Shown here piece by piece: positions 1 to 11,482 of a stretch of 64,000 nucleotides of DNA. Source of the stretch: Chondrosia reniformis (lineage: Eukaryota > Porifera > Demospongiae > Chondrillida > Chondrillidae); assembly GCA_947172415.1 (NCBI GenBank), contig OX359195.1, forward strand, positions 5,121,501 to 5,185,500. Direction: 5' to 3'. The translations under genes were made by a program, and so were the position numbers. Positions within the stretch are counted from its first letter, which is position 1, and every line of letters begins with the position of its first letter. The notes beneath the pieces are model-generated. The model searched no databases, was not told the DNA's origin, and was given only the letters and a program-made list of their open reading frames with translations.

Positions 1-290
1 AACACATCACATAAGCACATACGTACATACATACGTACATTGCTATATAAAGGTTGAATGACTTTTGAACACATCACATAAGCACATACGTACGTACGTA
101 CATTGCTAAATAAAGGTTGAATGACTTTTGAACACATCATTTAAGCACATACGTACGTACGTTGCTATATAAAGGTTGAATGACTTTTGAACACATCACA
201 TAAGCCATACGTACGTACGTACGTTGCTAAATAAAGGTTGAATGACTTTTGAACACATCACATAAGCACATACATACATAAGCTGCATAC
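1..290. repeat. Minisatellite, about 59-67 bp unit, 4-5 copies
   Basis: Units begin near positions 1, 68, 131, 190 and 252. Each holds a conserved AACACATCACATAAGC block, a variable (ACGT)n stretch and a conserved GGTTGAATGACTTTTG block. Copy length varies mainly through the ACGT stretch. The array lies in the intron directly after the exon at 295-454 of the TPR-like gene and may continue beyond the left edge. Confidence 0.85.
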
Positions 291-294
291 TCAC

Positions 295-3200
295 CTATTT
301 CAAAAGCACTACAAAACATTTTGCGAAAGACATCCCTTTCATATGGGTCCGAATCAAAAGCTTTCATATAGTGATTCATTGCCTCCAGCATTTTCTGGTG
401 ATTTTTCTCTGTTTTACCAACAGTAGTACAAATGTCACCAAGTAAAGTACTTGCCTACATAAGATGTACAGTATAGAGGGTTTGATTTATATATGTACGT
501 AGGTATTTACGTAATCAAACTTCAAACTCCTTTGAACAGATTGTCATTGTAACTTGAAGGAAAAAAGATGCAAAATAAATTCTCAATTATTCTTTAATAA
601 TTTTGAGGATAGTTAAGGTTCAAGAATCAATTAAAGTTTATGACTATACAAAGCAGCCAGGTAAGTTGAGTATGAGGGCCAGCAGCCTCAGATTTTTTGA
701 CTTGAATTTCTTGTTTACCTACATATATTTATATACACATATACATACGTACGTACCTTCCAGGATCTCTTAGTAGCAGCTGATCGGCGAGCAAAGTCAT
801 AGGCCTCTGAAAGATGTCCCTGCTTAAACTCCAAGACACCAGACAGATAAAACACTTCTGCCACTACCTTGGGCTTATGGTCCAAGTACTGGCTACACTC
901 CTTGGCCTCTTGTAAGAGTGTGCCAGCATCAGCAATGCATTCATCAAAGAACTTTTTCTCTGCCTTTTCAGAAAGATATTTTGCTCTTTTGGCAAAAAGT
1001 TCCAACACCTGACCCTTCAGTTGATCTTTTGGACCCGAGTAGAGCTGCTTCAGAATCCTAATTGTCAAGTGCTGAATATCCCAGGAAATAACTGCTTTTC
1101 TTAGAGCTATATCCTTAGAAATCTGTCCCCCATGTACCAGAAAAATGTCTACCAATTTAGGAGAACTGATTTTAATGGAGGCTTCTACAAATTTCACCAA
1201 ATTTTCCTTAGTGTGCTGTTGAGCTGGAAGTTTTTCCAATAGAAGAATTGCAATAGATTCTGGCCTTGGGCGCTGACAGAGGTTCGCTAGTAGACTTTCG
1301 GCATCTACTGTGATGCCTAATTGGATTAATTTCTGAATAACATCCGTCTCTAAGTTGCTTGATGGGAGAGAGGACAGAGGGAACTTCTTTAGACTAGCTG
1401 GCGTAAATATTTCAGGAATGTTCTTATTGACACCATCCTTTGTATGAAGCAAATGCTTATTGATAAAATGGACCACTTCTTTAGGGTTTGCGTTTTTCCT
1501 CTTAGCTAGACCTTCCAAAACTGCAGCTACTATAATTGGCTGATCTGGAACTGGCACAGGAGGAACCTTTGTGAGGCAGTCTGTGAAAGAAAAGGAAAAC
1601 CTTATATGACTAATATGGACTACTGTAATTTGGAAAATTTTCGTATTGAAATATTTTGTGGGCAACTATGAAAATTTGTATATACACATTATGTAATTAT
1701 GTTGAGAAAATGGAGGTTTATGAAAGAGATTTCTGTGTTAGTGGCTTTCATGTGTATTGGGACATCTGGGAGGCGGCTGTTTGGGAAGTGCTTAACTGCA
1801 AAAGAGAGCCAGAAATGCTAAGGGCTGTTAGCTTGACCGTATATACATAAATCATACAACACGTTATTATTTTATTGTTAAAAATATTTTGTGAGGAATT
1901 TTCGTGGGTTGAGCCACCATGAAAATATTTCAACAATAAAAATTTCCCAAATTATGGTATTATAATTGCAGTACCAATATAGCAAAACATGGTAATTTAC
2001 TACTTACCATATATGGGGAATTGAATGCGTGTGCCAAAGAATGCGAATTGCGAGTTTTGACTGTATGCGTAATCTTTTGACAAGTATTGATTTGACACCT
2101 CAGTAATTTTGTATACACATCCCGTACACTTAAGCTTTATCTCGTGTTCTTTTATACTTAAACCGGTAATTCGCAATCTTTTACTCTCGCATTCATATCC
2201 CGATATACAGTAGTCATAATACGTACATGGATAATCAAAACACAAGTAATCATCACATCATGAAGGGGAAACAACACAAATGAAGTCATTCCTCGGAACT
2301 GAACCCAAGAATCGGGTTACTTACACCTGTGACTTACCACTGGGTTACAACTACCACAGTAATGCTCTATTCACATTTCTACTCTTATACGTACTAACTA
2401 CTACGTACAGTAAGTGCCATAAGATCCTAATTTATTGAGACTCAGCAACAATTGTATTTAAAAACAAATTGAACGTTTCAACCCGGAGGTCTTTATCAGC
2501 ATAAGCAAGCAATCATCATTATGCTGATGAAGACTTCCGGGTTGAAACGTTCAATTTGTTTTTAAATATAATTGTTGCTGAGTCTCAATAAATTAGGATA
2601 CTTATTATGAACACAACAAAAACCCTTATCACTTCAGTGAGTGCCATTTACACTAACTAGTGGTGATTTGATTTATCAGAACAAGCTGATATCAGAGACC
2701 CAGCCCATTCCGGTGGGAGTGGCAATCTTAACCAACTGGTTGCTGGCCACCACTAACCAGGAAAGAACATGTCAAGTTGATAAATCACATTTTTATACAT
2801 TTGAAATCTAAATGCTAATGAACGAGCAGGGCAGAAGATCAAGATAAAGAAAAAGACAAAGACTCCTAGGATCACTGATGAAGGGTGAAATTCCCAGAAA
2901 CAGCTGTCTGACCCAGTGGAGAAGAAGATGAAAGAAGATAAAAGAAAGGAAAAGAAGAAAGAAAAGACTCCTGTATCATCATCCAAAGCTCTCTTCAGGT
3001 TTAGTGAATAGGCATAGCATGTAGGAATATGGTATATTAGAGTTTTCATGTATTATAGTAAATCTAATGGCGCAATGTTCCCAGCTCAGTAACTGCAAGT
3101 GTAGTCTCCAGGCAATCAAAACCATGCCACAGAACCATTGTAGTTTAACAGGCACTAAGAAATTGTGACAAACTATTTAGTAAATCCATAATTATCTCCA

Positions 3201-6200
3201 TTAGAATGAATCTTGATACCACCTACATCAGCCCAGAAGTGGTTTAATATTCAATATGCCTTTTCTAACCTTCACATGATAGTAAATAGAGGCAAAACAT
3301 TTCCACCTAGCAGTTGCTAAAGAAGACTCCTGGGATAAAATGTCTTACAGAGATTAATCACCACTGTGTCTTTAGAAGCTCGAAGGATGAACCTTTTAAA
3401 ATACCTTTTCTACTAAATGAATACACATAAATCACCATAGTGATAATTAAACTGAAAGAAATAATTGTCACATTAAAGTTTGAAAAGTAGCAATAACTGC
3501 ATGGAAATAAATCCAGGGTAGGTTATAATCTTCAGTGCTCTAGTTTTCCCACTGAACTACAACTGCCACAGCACTGCTTTAATTAAACTACTACAAACTA
3601 ACAGGCATGCAGTATACCAAGGTGATTTAACTAAATATTCAGACAGTGGGTATTATTACAATATCTTACCTATTTTTGTTGCAATAAAGATACAATGCAC
3701 ATAAGGCGGTTTATCATGGGATAATTCATAGGCCTTGGCAAAGGAATCAGTAGCCTTCGTCTGCAGCTGTAATCTGTTCCTCCGATCAGTGACATCAGCC
3801 TTTGAAATATAAGCCTCTGCTAGTCTGTAGTATCCCTACAGACAATTGAAAAATTGTTATATCCTATAAACACTGTTCCATATATGATATTTCAGATACA
3901 ATGAAAGAGACCAAACTTCAAAATACAGTCAACTTTTGAAGAAGTTTATCCGTGCAAGACTACTTTCCTCATAGATTATATAAACAAAGCAACCGCTGAA
4001 GACAAAATTATTGGTCTTACCGCTGTAGGAATACATACACGAGGTACATATAGAATGGTCCGTAGACCTAAATGCTTTCCTATCCATATACGTATGTAAG
4101 TATAACTATCAGGTACGTATGTATATATACGTATATAATACGTAGCTACGTAATATATACAATACTGATCTCTTAGATAAGAACAACTCAGTACTCTGAC
4201 ACTCATGGTGCAGACTAGAAATCTGAAGATCTATCAAAGTGACGCTTAATGATAAGCTGTAAAATTGACAGCTATACAGTGCAACTAAAAGTTCTACTAC
4301 AACTTTATAGATAATACATCACCCCATCCAACTATAAACATAAAATGTACTCTTGCAGGGCTTACTTTTGCATGTTCAGGATACTGTCTAACTAATTTGG
4401 TGGCCCAATCCACTCCTTGATCATAAACCTTCAAATTCTTGCTCACAACTGAAAGGTTACCCATAATCTTTTGCATCTCTTCATGCACGTCAGCCCTCAT
4501 TCTATGATCTGATATCATTCTCTGTAATGTTTGATAAGCACTCAAGTAATTATCACGAGCCTCTGAATAATTTTCATTCTTGAATGCAGTGGTGCCAGAA
4601 TTTCTAAGCTTAATGCAATGTTCTAATTCAGGTATTGGAGCAGCTAAATTCCACTGAGATATAATCTGCTTAATTCTCTGCAAGATGGTTGATTCAGCAC
4701 GACATTGCATAATTTTGTCATAGGCAACTTGAGTAAATTGTACTTCTTTGGTAAGAATAAACTCAATAATATCAAAGTGCTTAACTTTGATGCAGGCTTC
4801 AATCATTTGCTCCACATCGGTTGATGATGGAGGACTGCTTGATTTATCAATAAGGAAACAGGTTGTCTTATATTTCTCTGTATGACGACATCTGATAGTC
4901 TCCAGTATGACAGCTGAAGTAACGATGGCACCATGATCAACAACCGCTTCAAGTAACTCAAAAGTGATGATTTCCTCAAAGAAGTCAGCCAGGTTATACA
5001 TTTTCAGACTGATATGATCTTTGCCACATCCTGAGGATAGATATTGCTTTTCTTGTGTAGGTGTTTGAATGAAGAAAAAATTCAGAAAAATCCCAAGAGG
5101 CACTTTCCTCTTGACCAGGTTATCAACTGCATACTGAAAAACAGTTGACCTTTGATTATATGGCACTGGAGGCAACAACTCCTCCCAATCTACAGAACAC
5201 AAGATTATCCAGGTTATTAACCTTTTAACAACACGTATTGTAGATTAGACCATAATAAGGACTACCAATTTGTGAATTTGGAAAAGATTGTACGATTATT
5301 TTACTTTGTGGACATTACAGGGTCAAACAATTTGGAACCACAAAAGTGGTCATCGGGTGGTAAGGGATTAATGTATCAAAGGCAATTAGGACCTTTTAAT
5401 TTTAACTTTAATCATCGATCAGTTATCTTTTTATGATGAATAAAATTATAAACTAAAAAGTGCTAAATATACATAGTGGTTGTAATCTGAAATTAAGTAA
5501 TTAAGTAATTAAGGCGGTCCCATTTTCAACCAAAATAAGTAATGTAAAGTACATACACGTAGGATGATTCAGGATTGAAATTGTTTGTTACCTTATTGTG
5601 GTCATTAAGGAAGATTTCACTGATTTCACGGTCATTAAGGAGCATTGAAGCATTTCCACTTAATTCGGATTTCAATTACCATTTAATTCAATTTTCATTC
5701 TTCATTTTTAATTCAAATGTTTTTATATTTCCCTTTATGAGTGCTAATACATTACTTTGTACAGATCTGTTTTCAATGGTTAAAACACTCTCCCTCATTT
5801 TTGACACAATAGTAATACTCTCCTCTTAAGATAGATATTTGCTGTGGCGTGATTCATGTAATATTGCGCATTGTTACATAATCTTCAAAATGGTGTCTAT
5901 TTTTGGTAATTGTGATAGTTGTGGTTTGGATACCTGATGACTCATACCAATGGTAAACAGAATGCCAATCATTTTAAAAATTTAAGTTAGGGAAATCACA
6001 AAAAATTGACTTTCAATAACTTCATACCACAAAACATTCTGTTCTTACTTCACTTACATACATACGTAAGTGTATCAGCATGAATCCTTATAGTACAATA
6101 TACAGTATGTACGTACGTACATGTATTTATACTTGCATACATCAACTTGAGATAAAAACATACATATACATACATGCATACGTACATACATGTATATACA

Positions 6201-9200
6201 AACATACAATATAAGAATACTTACGTGTTGGAATAGCAAGCAGCAGTGATTCAAGAAAGGCAATCTTATCACCACTGATTCTGAAAGTGGCAGTGAACTC
6301 AATTATTGCCCGCTGAAGAACCTTAAAATAAGGTACAGGGTCTACATGACCTTGAAACATATCACGACATACCTCACCCATAATGAAGTGACCCTACAGT
6401 GAAATAAGATGTGAGATAGCTTACCTATAGAAACACACTTGGAATTGTAAGAATACACAGAAAGAAACTATTTATCACACTGTCTACCTTACTTATCGAA
6501 AGACTACATTTACACAATATACTGTAGCTTGTATGGCACTTTTGGTCAACCTTGGCATTACTGGTATGACCCTTTCAACCTTTTTTACACTTAGCTAATA
6601 GTTTGTAAAACTGATTAACACTTTTTAAGTTTGTTAAATGAACTATACCAATAACATTCTTGTAACAGATTTGTAAAATAGTTCCCATTATGTCTCAATT
6701 TAATGTATCATAAAATACAAGTATGCTACTGACAAGTATTCTTCTAAGGATAGAATAAGGAATTCTTCTAACCACAATCTAACTTACCTTTCAGATGGTA
6801 TATACACTTTCCAAACTTTGAGCCTCTAGAGGTACACAGTGTTTGTTGAATATTTTGACCCCAGTTATCTTCATCAGTTACTGATCAATACCGTCAGGGT
6901 CAAAATCCTTGATACTCAAACAAAACAAACTGAGTCTCTAGGTGCTAAAATGTTCAGAAGAGGTACCATCTCAAAGATAAATGTTCTGAATTTTTAGGCC
7001 TGAAAATTAACACAAAATGGCCACTATATTATTATACGTAAGTTCTAAGCACTTTCAATAATCAAAGCCTTTTAGGCTTAAAATGTCCAATGCTATTAAT
7101 CAACTCATTGACTATTTTAAATTGTCGTGAGTCAATTTTCAGCTGAAAAATTGTTACTGTGTTATAATATATTATATAATATACAAGTAACTACGTACAT
7201 TGTACCTATGTATACCTTAGCTAATGAAGGATGTCTATCAATACAGTACTGAGCTGAATTAATGGCTTCAGTGTAATTACAAAGGAGACGATGGACTTTT
7301 GATATATTGCAGATCAGTTTTCCCTCCTCTTCGGCCACTTTGGCAGTGAAATATGGATCCATCATGTACATTCTAGGCAGACTGAGGAGAAGGTCCATTC
7401 CTCTTTGATAAGTAATAAGAGCATTAGGGAGGCTACCACTGTGAAAGAACTCAGTTCCATGCTTTCTGAGTGTAATCACTTGCTCAAGTAATTCCTACAA
7501 AAAGTTAAAAATTATTCATACATACCAAATCCATGAAGTGATAAGGGGTTTTGTTGCGTCCATAATAAGTATCCTAATTTATTGAGACTCAGCAACAATT
7601 GTATTTAGGAATGATACTGATGAAGACCTCCAGGTTGAAACGTTCAATTTTCTTCTTAAATACAATAGTTGCTGGGTCTCAATAAATTAGGAAACATACC
7701 AAATCCAGTACTTCATACATACATATTTACGACAGTTATGTATAAGGGTAGAAAAGGTTATACACACTTTCTTTTTAACTTCCTAATATGCCAATAGCCT
7801 TCAATATATCACGCTTGCATTAGTTTGCTGTTATAATAATCACATTGGTGTACCCAAAATGAGCAGTCTAGTCTGGCAAGCCAGACCTCACATTTGTAAG
7901 TAAGGTCTGGTCTAAGTCATATTCAAAAATTGTGATGAGTGAACAGAGAGAGAAAACATACTAAACTAGTTAAGGGAGTGGCTGCCATAAATGGTTCTTG
8001 TGCAAAGTTCAAAAATGGATGCAATTATCATCATTGTGGCACCTTTTAAAGTTCCATTTACACAAGCAACTGCTTTTACTAAAAAGGGTTATCATCAGTA
8101 AAATGAAAAATTTCTAAATTTAGGGGGGCAATGGTATGAGGCTGTTTATATTAACTTCCCTAGGGGGGGGGGGGCAAAATCAATCCTAAGGGGGGCTCTA
8201 TGCAGACCTGAGCATACTTCACTACATCAGAGTTAACTATTTGCTACGTACATTTGTCCACCCCAGCCCATCTCAGCCTGAGGACCATCGCCAAAGGGCT
8301 TGGGACATCCCACGTGTAGAGAGCGTATATGAAGACCTCCTAACAAATGTTGCAGACTCCAGGGCACGGGGTAGACTTTAGCAGCTGACACAAAGGAATC
8401 TGGGGCATGGTTAAATGCGTTACCATTTACTCCCTTGGGCCTCCGTTTGGATGATAATGCCATCGGAAATGCAGTGGGTCTTCGTTTGGGAGTCCCACTG
8501 TGTCAAAGCCATTTATGCCAATACCAATGTGAAGAGGAAGTTGACGGGTTGACCATGCATGGCCTCAGTTGTACCAAGAGTGCAGAGCATCACTTTCACC
8601 ATACTGCCATCTATAATATCCTCTTTCAGTTCAGATCCTCCCACCTTGGAGCCTGCAGGCCTGTCAAGGGCTGATGGAAAAAAGTCGGATGGAACCACCA
8701 TCATCCCAAGGGATACAGGGCAAAACCTTGTCTGGGACGCCACATGCGTGGAGGGGGAGGAAGAGAGCCAAATGTGAGGTCCTGTCTAAAACCAACAATT
8801 TCCTTCCTTTTGCATACCATTGAATACCATTATTCAATTATAATAATTTATCTAGTTTTATATAGAAATGCATTTGATATACTAAACTCATGATCAATTA
8901 AGATGGACAGCCTTGAGATAGACCCTCTTCATACAAAATGTAGTCACAACCTTCGCTCCTTTGTTTACAACAGATTCTTTGTTTCTTGCTTCAGTTTTGT
9001 TGTTTCTTTGTACAAATTCTTTCAGATAACAACCTACGTATGTGGTTTAATGTTTTTTTTGTGATATGAATTTGGCAATTTAACTTTCTTCAAGGGGAAG
9101 GGTAAATATTTTAAGAGGGGGCAAATACCCCCTTACCCCCTTAAAAATTTAATAGGAATGACAACACACTTTATTGCGTTGTGTTTAGGGTCAATGAATA

Positions 9201-9951
9201 CTGTAATTCATTAATATGGAGTCCCTTATATTTAGCGATTGTAATGGTATCAGTAGAATAGTGGCCTTTAAATATAGCGATCAGGCTTTACATGAAAATG
9301 GATGAATTTATCGGCAGCAGCTTTGTTGCGGCAAACTTGCCAATCTTTGCGTGATCATAGTGATGGTGTGAGCTTGGTCTCTTCCTTCTCAATTCTACCA
9401 GGGGGTGCTGGTGGTCTGGAGCTAAAGCAGAAGATTCAAGATCAAGCTATTATGGGATGTCCCAAGTTTGAGCCCAGACCATGGCAGCAGTTTTTCACCC
9501 ACTGAACAAACTGATTATTGCTGACTGATTTACTGTATGTTGTGTTTATGTTGTTATGATTATGTTGTTTGTACTATTGTGGGTGCCTGGAAGAGTAGCC
9601 TCTTGGCTAAAGGCTTCCCACATTAAATAAGATTCCTAATTCCTAATTCCTAATTCCTAATACCAGTATCTTATTATTTGCTTCTCAGACTTCGGCTGCT
9701 TTGTCCTGCGACTCTTCCCCATCTGGATCTGGTAGGTAAGGCTTCTATGGTCAGACACAGTAAACCACTGATACAGTGACATCTTGACAGCGATGTGATG
9801 TCATTGTCATGTGGACAGAATAACTTACCATTAATTTTCGCAATTCCATACTGTACGCGCAACTCGCTTTAATTTTGGGATTTACAGTATACCCCATGAC
9901 CACTTCCTTCCACTCTGAAAGTACTGGTACACACAATTTTGTCACAGCCAT
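295..9951 (-). CDS. TPR-like repeat protein with duplicated exon modules (3' end outside window)
   Basis: Exons in transcription order: 9951-9829, 7494-7216, 6393-6225, 5189-4366, 3835-3670, 1580-757, 454-295. All have GT-AG borders and compatible phases. The first exon starts with ATG and is the least certain. The 7494 exon reads like a TPR helix pair (KHGTEFFHSGSLPNALITYQ). After it come alternating small exons (169, 166, 160 nt, phase 0 to 1) and large exons (824 nt twice, phase 1 to 0). Both large exons open with a PPVP motif and end in a TPR-like helical stretch, so the protein grew by exon-pair duplication. About 850 aa are visible. There is no signal peptide or membrane segment. A cytosolic scaffold is likely, but the family is not recognised. 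Introns contain mobile elements. Confidence 0.75.
2408..2647 (-). mobile_element. Foldback element with hammerhead-ribozyme-like cores, copy 1
   Basis: An imperfect 13-bp target duplication (CAGTAAGTGCCAT at 2408-2420, CAGTGAGTGCCAT at 2635-2647) encloses an element made of two long inverted arms, each starting CCTAATTTATTGAGACTCAG. The plus strand at 2524-2550 reads CTGATGA, a hairpin, then GAAAC, which is the hammerhead ribozyme core. The opposite arm (2471-2502) has one substitution (CTGATAA). A unique 35-bp tail lies on the right side. Penelope-like retroelements carry hammerheads in their terminal repeats; belonging to that group is an inference. It lies in an intron of the TPR-like gene. 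Confidence 0.7.
2831..3055 (+). repeat. Dispersed about 250-bp repeat family, copy
   Basis: It contains the blocks GGATCACTGATGAAGGGTG, AATTCCCAGAAACAGCTG, CCCAGTGGAG, a purine-rich stretch and AGACTCCTGTATC. The same blocks in the same order recur in reverse orientation at about 42.8 kb and 41.7 kb, and degenerate at 18.9, 49.0 and 62.1 kb. It carries no coding potential that I trust and is probably a non-autonomous mobile element. Confidence 0.7.
7520..7707 (+). mobile_element. Foldback element with hammerhead-ribozyme-like core, copy 2
   Basis: A perfect 14-bp target duplication ACATACCAAATCCA (7520-7533 and 7694-7707) flanks a copy of the element seen at 2408-2647, in the opposite orientation. 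It starts with the unique tail (GTGATAAGG, then CATAATAAGTAT), followed by the arm CCTAATTTATTGAGACTCAG. At 7617-7642 it has the core CTGATGA, hairpin, GAAACG, and then the inverted arm. The arms sit where stem I of a type I hammerhead would be. It lies in intron 1 of the TPR-like gene, just upstream of the 7494 exon. Confidence 0.75.
8270..8775 (+). pseudogene. Frameshifted non-LTR reverse transcriptase C-terminal fossil
   Basis: Plus-strand frames give pieces of the familiar C-terminal region of metazoan non-LTR retrotransposon polyproteins. In order they are: a WDIPRVES start, GAWLNALP, GLRLDDNAIGNAVGLRLGVP, a Cys/His-rich patch with CQSHLCQYQC and HGLSC, then DGKKSDGTTIIP and LVWDAT. The pieces are in different frames and a stop interrupts the first, so the copy is dead. 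It lies in intron 1 of the TPR-like gene, antisense to it. Confidence 0.7.
9560..9665 (+). mobile_element. Non-LTR retrotransposon 3' end with (TAATTCC)n tail
   Basis: The block GGGTGCCTGGAAGAGTAGCC, then CTCTTGGCTAAAGGCTTCCC, then TTAAATAA matches the 3' untranslated end of the retrotransposon at 45.9-47.7 kb (GGGTGCCTAGAATAGTAGCC on the minus strand). It ends in four copies of a 7-bp unit TAATTCC, as in CR1/L2-type elements with microsatellite tails. No open reading frame precedes it here, so this is a short 5'-truncated or non-autonomous copy. Confidence 0.65.
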
Positions 9952-11482
9952 AACAACAACAAGAATTTTATATAGTCCCGTGTAGCCAGACCCTTTACCC
10001 TAATGGCTTCCCTGGAAATACGGCTAGAGAGGTAGAATCATGATGGTTTAAATCTCAGCAGGCATTAATGAGATAGGATAGCTAAAAGTACATACTAGCT
10101 TAATCTAGAGAGTGGTGGATTATCCACACAGCATATTAAAATGCCACTCCCGTAAAATTGGTGTAAATTTATTCATCCATCTTCTTTAACTATATCACAC
10201 ACTAAGTAGAAAAGCGTTCCAGTTAGCACCCATTATGTGACGATTTATACCACTCACCGTTTCACTTGATTGGCGATTTACAAGGTCGAGATTTTGTCAA
10301 GACTTCTAGCAAGGTTTTGACGAGTCTCGGCGAGTGAACATTTCTTTTAGCGCGTACGGTACTACCGTAGCATATTATTAGTTAAACTGCCACTCCCGTA
10401 AACATAGGCTCGTAGTATAGATGAATGGCTGCAAATAACCGAATATAACCAAAAATCGCTTCGTTGGTGATTTATAAGGTGTTGCTTGATAATACATTAG
10501 ACAGGGCGGCCATTTTTCCTACTTTGAGAGATAGACAGGTGAACCCAACCTCCTCGTATTGAAACCTGTCATGATCAACTAGATACAAGTTCGCACCATA
10601 GTCACTCCTACCGCGAAAAGGGAGGGAATTCGAAATAGTTTATTAGCCATGAAAGTCTAAGTTAATGGAGCCAATATATAGAGGTTTATGTAACCAACAC
10701 TTACTTTTGACTCAATAAATGGAACTCTTATCAGATGACATGCTATAAGGCTTACCATTGGAATAGGAGGTACAGGGTAACTATTGAGCCCAGACATGCC
10801 GCTGGAATTGAAAAATATCGCTGGGAAATAGTCTTGTTTCTCTCTCTCTTCTCTTTAATTCTCTAATAGAAAACAGGTATACATCACGCGAAACGAACAT
10901 AGAACGAAACTCGTAATGACGTCACGAAGTCTACAGTGCCCCGGGTGCAAAATTTTTTGCTGTTAAGGCATATGAATATCACTATAGACGATGAATTCTA
11001 TAAATAACTTTTATATTATGAATGTCATTATAATTAATTATATCCTGGGAAACATTCGAAAGATAGTGTCAACAATTGGAAAAGAAAATAACATGAAGTT
11101 TCAATAAAACATAGCAACAACATATTTAACAGTAGATCATGTGTATGCCAGATAGTTATACTATCTATATGGTATGATAGAAAAAGCGAAGTGGTAGGGA
11201 AATTCGTTGCACATGTCAATATGTGTTCTCGGTAAATGGAACAAAAAGATTTATGGATTCGATTCGAAGCTTTTACTCAAATTTGTAATCATATTCAGGG
11301 AGTAAAGAGTACATGCCTATAAACAAGAAGGATGAAATATCTATATTCCTATATATAAAACGTAACAAAAGAGTCCTACAGCTCGAATGACAGAAGCAAA
11401 AATTTTGTAAAAAGTGGTTTAATGATGATATATAACAACTACGTCTTATACTTTAATCCAAGAATGTTACAGCTATAGCTAG
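9952..11482. other. Intergenic: TPR-gene promoter side and pseudokinase 3' flank
   Basis: No convincing coding exon. A motif TGCCACTCCCGTAAA occurs twice, near 10142 and 10389. The stretch 10860-10950 is relatively CpG-rich and holds a perfect TGACGTCA. The right part should contain the 3' untranslated region of the pseudokinase gene. Confidence 0.6.
10917..10924. promoter_or_regulatory. CRE-type palindrome TGACGTCA
   Basis: A perfect 8-bp ATF/CREB consensus sits in a locally CpG-richer stretch about 970 bp upstream of the proposed start codon of the TPR-like gene. A single site is suggestive only, because binding is not shown by sequence. Confidence 0.35.
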
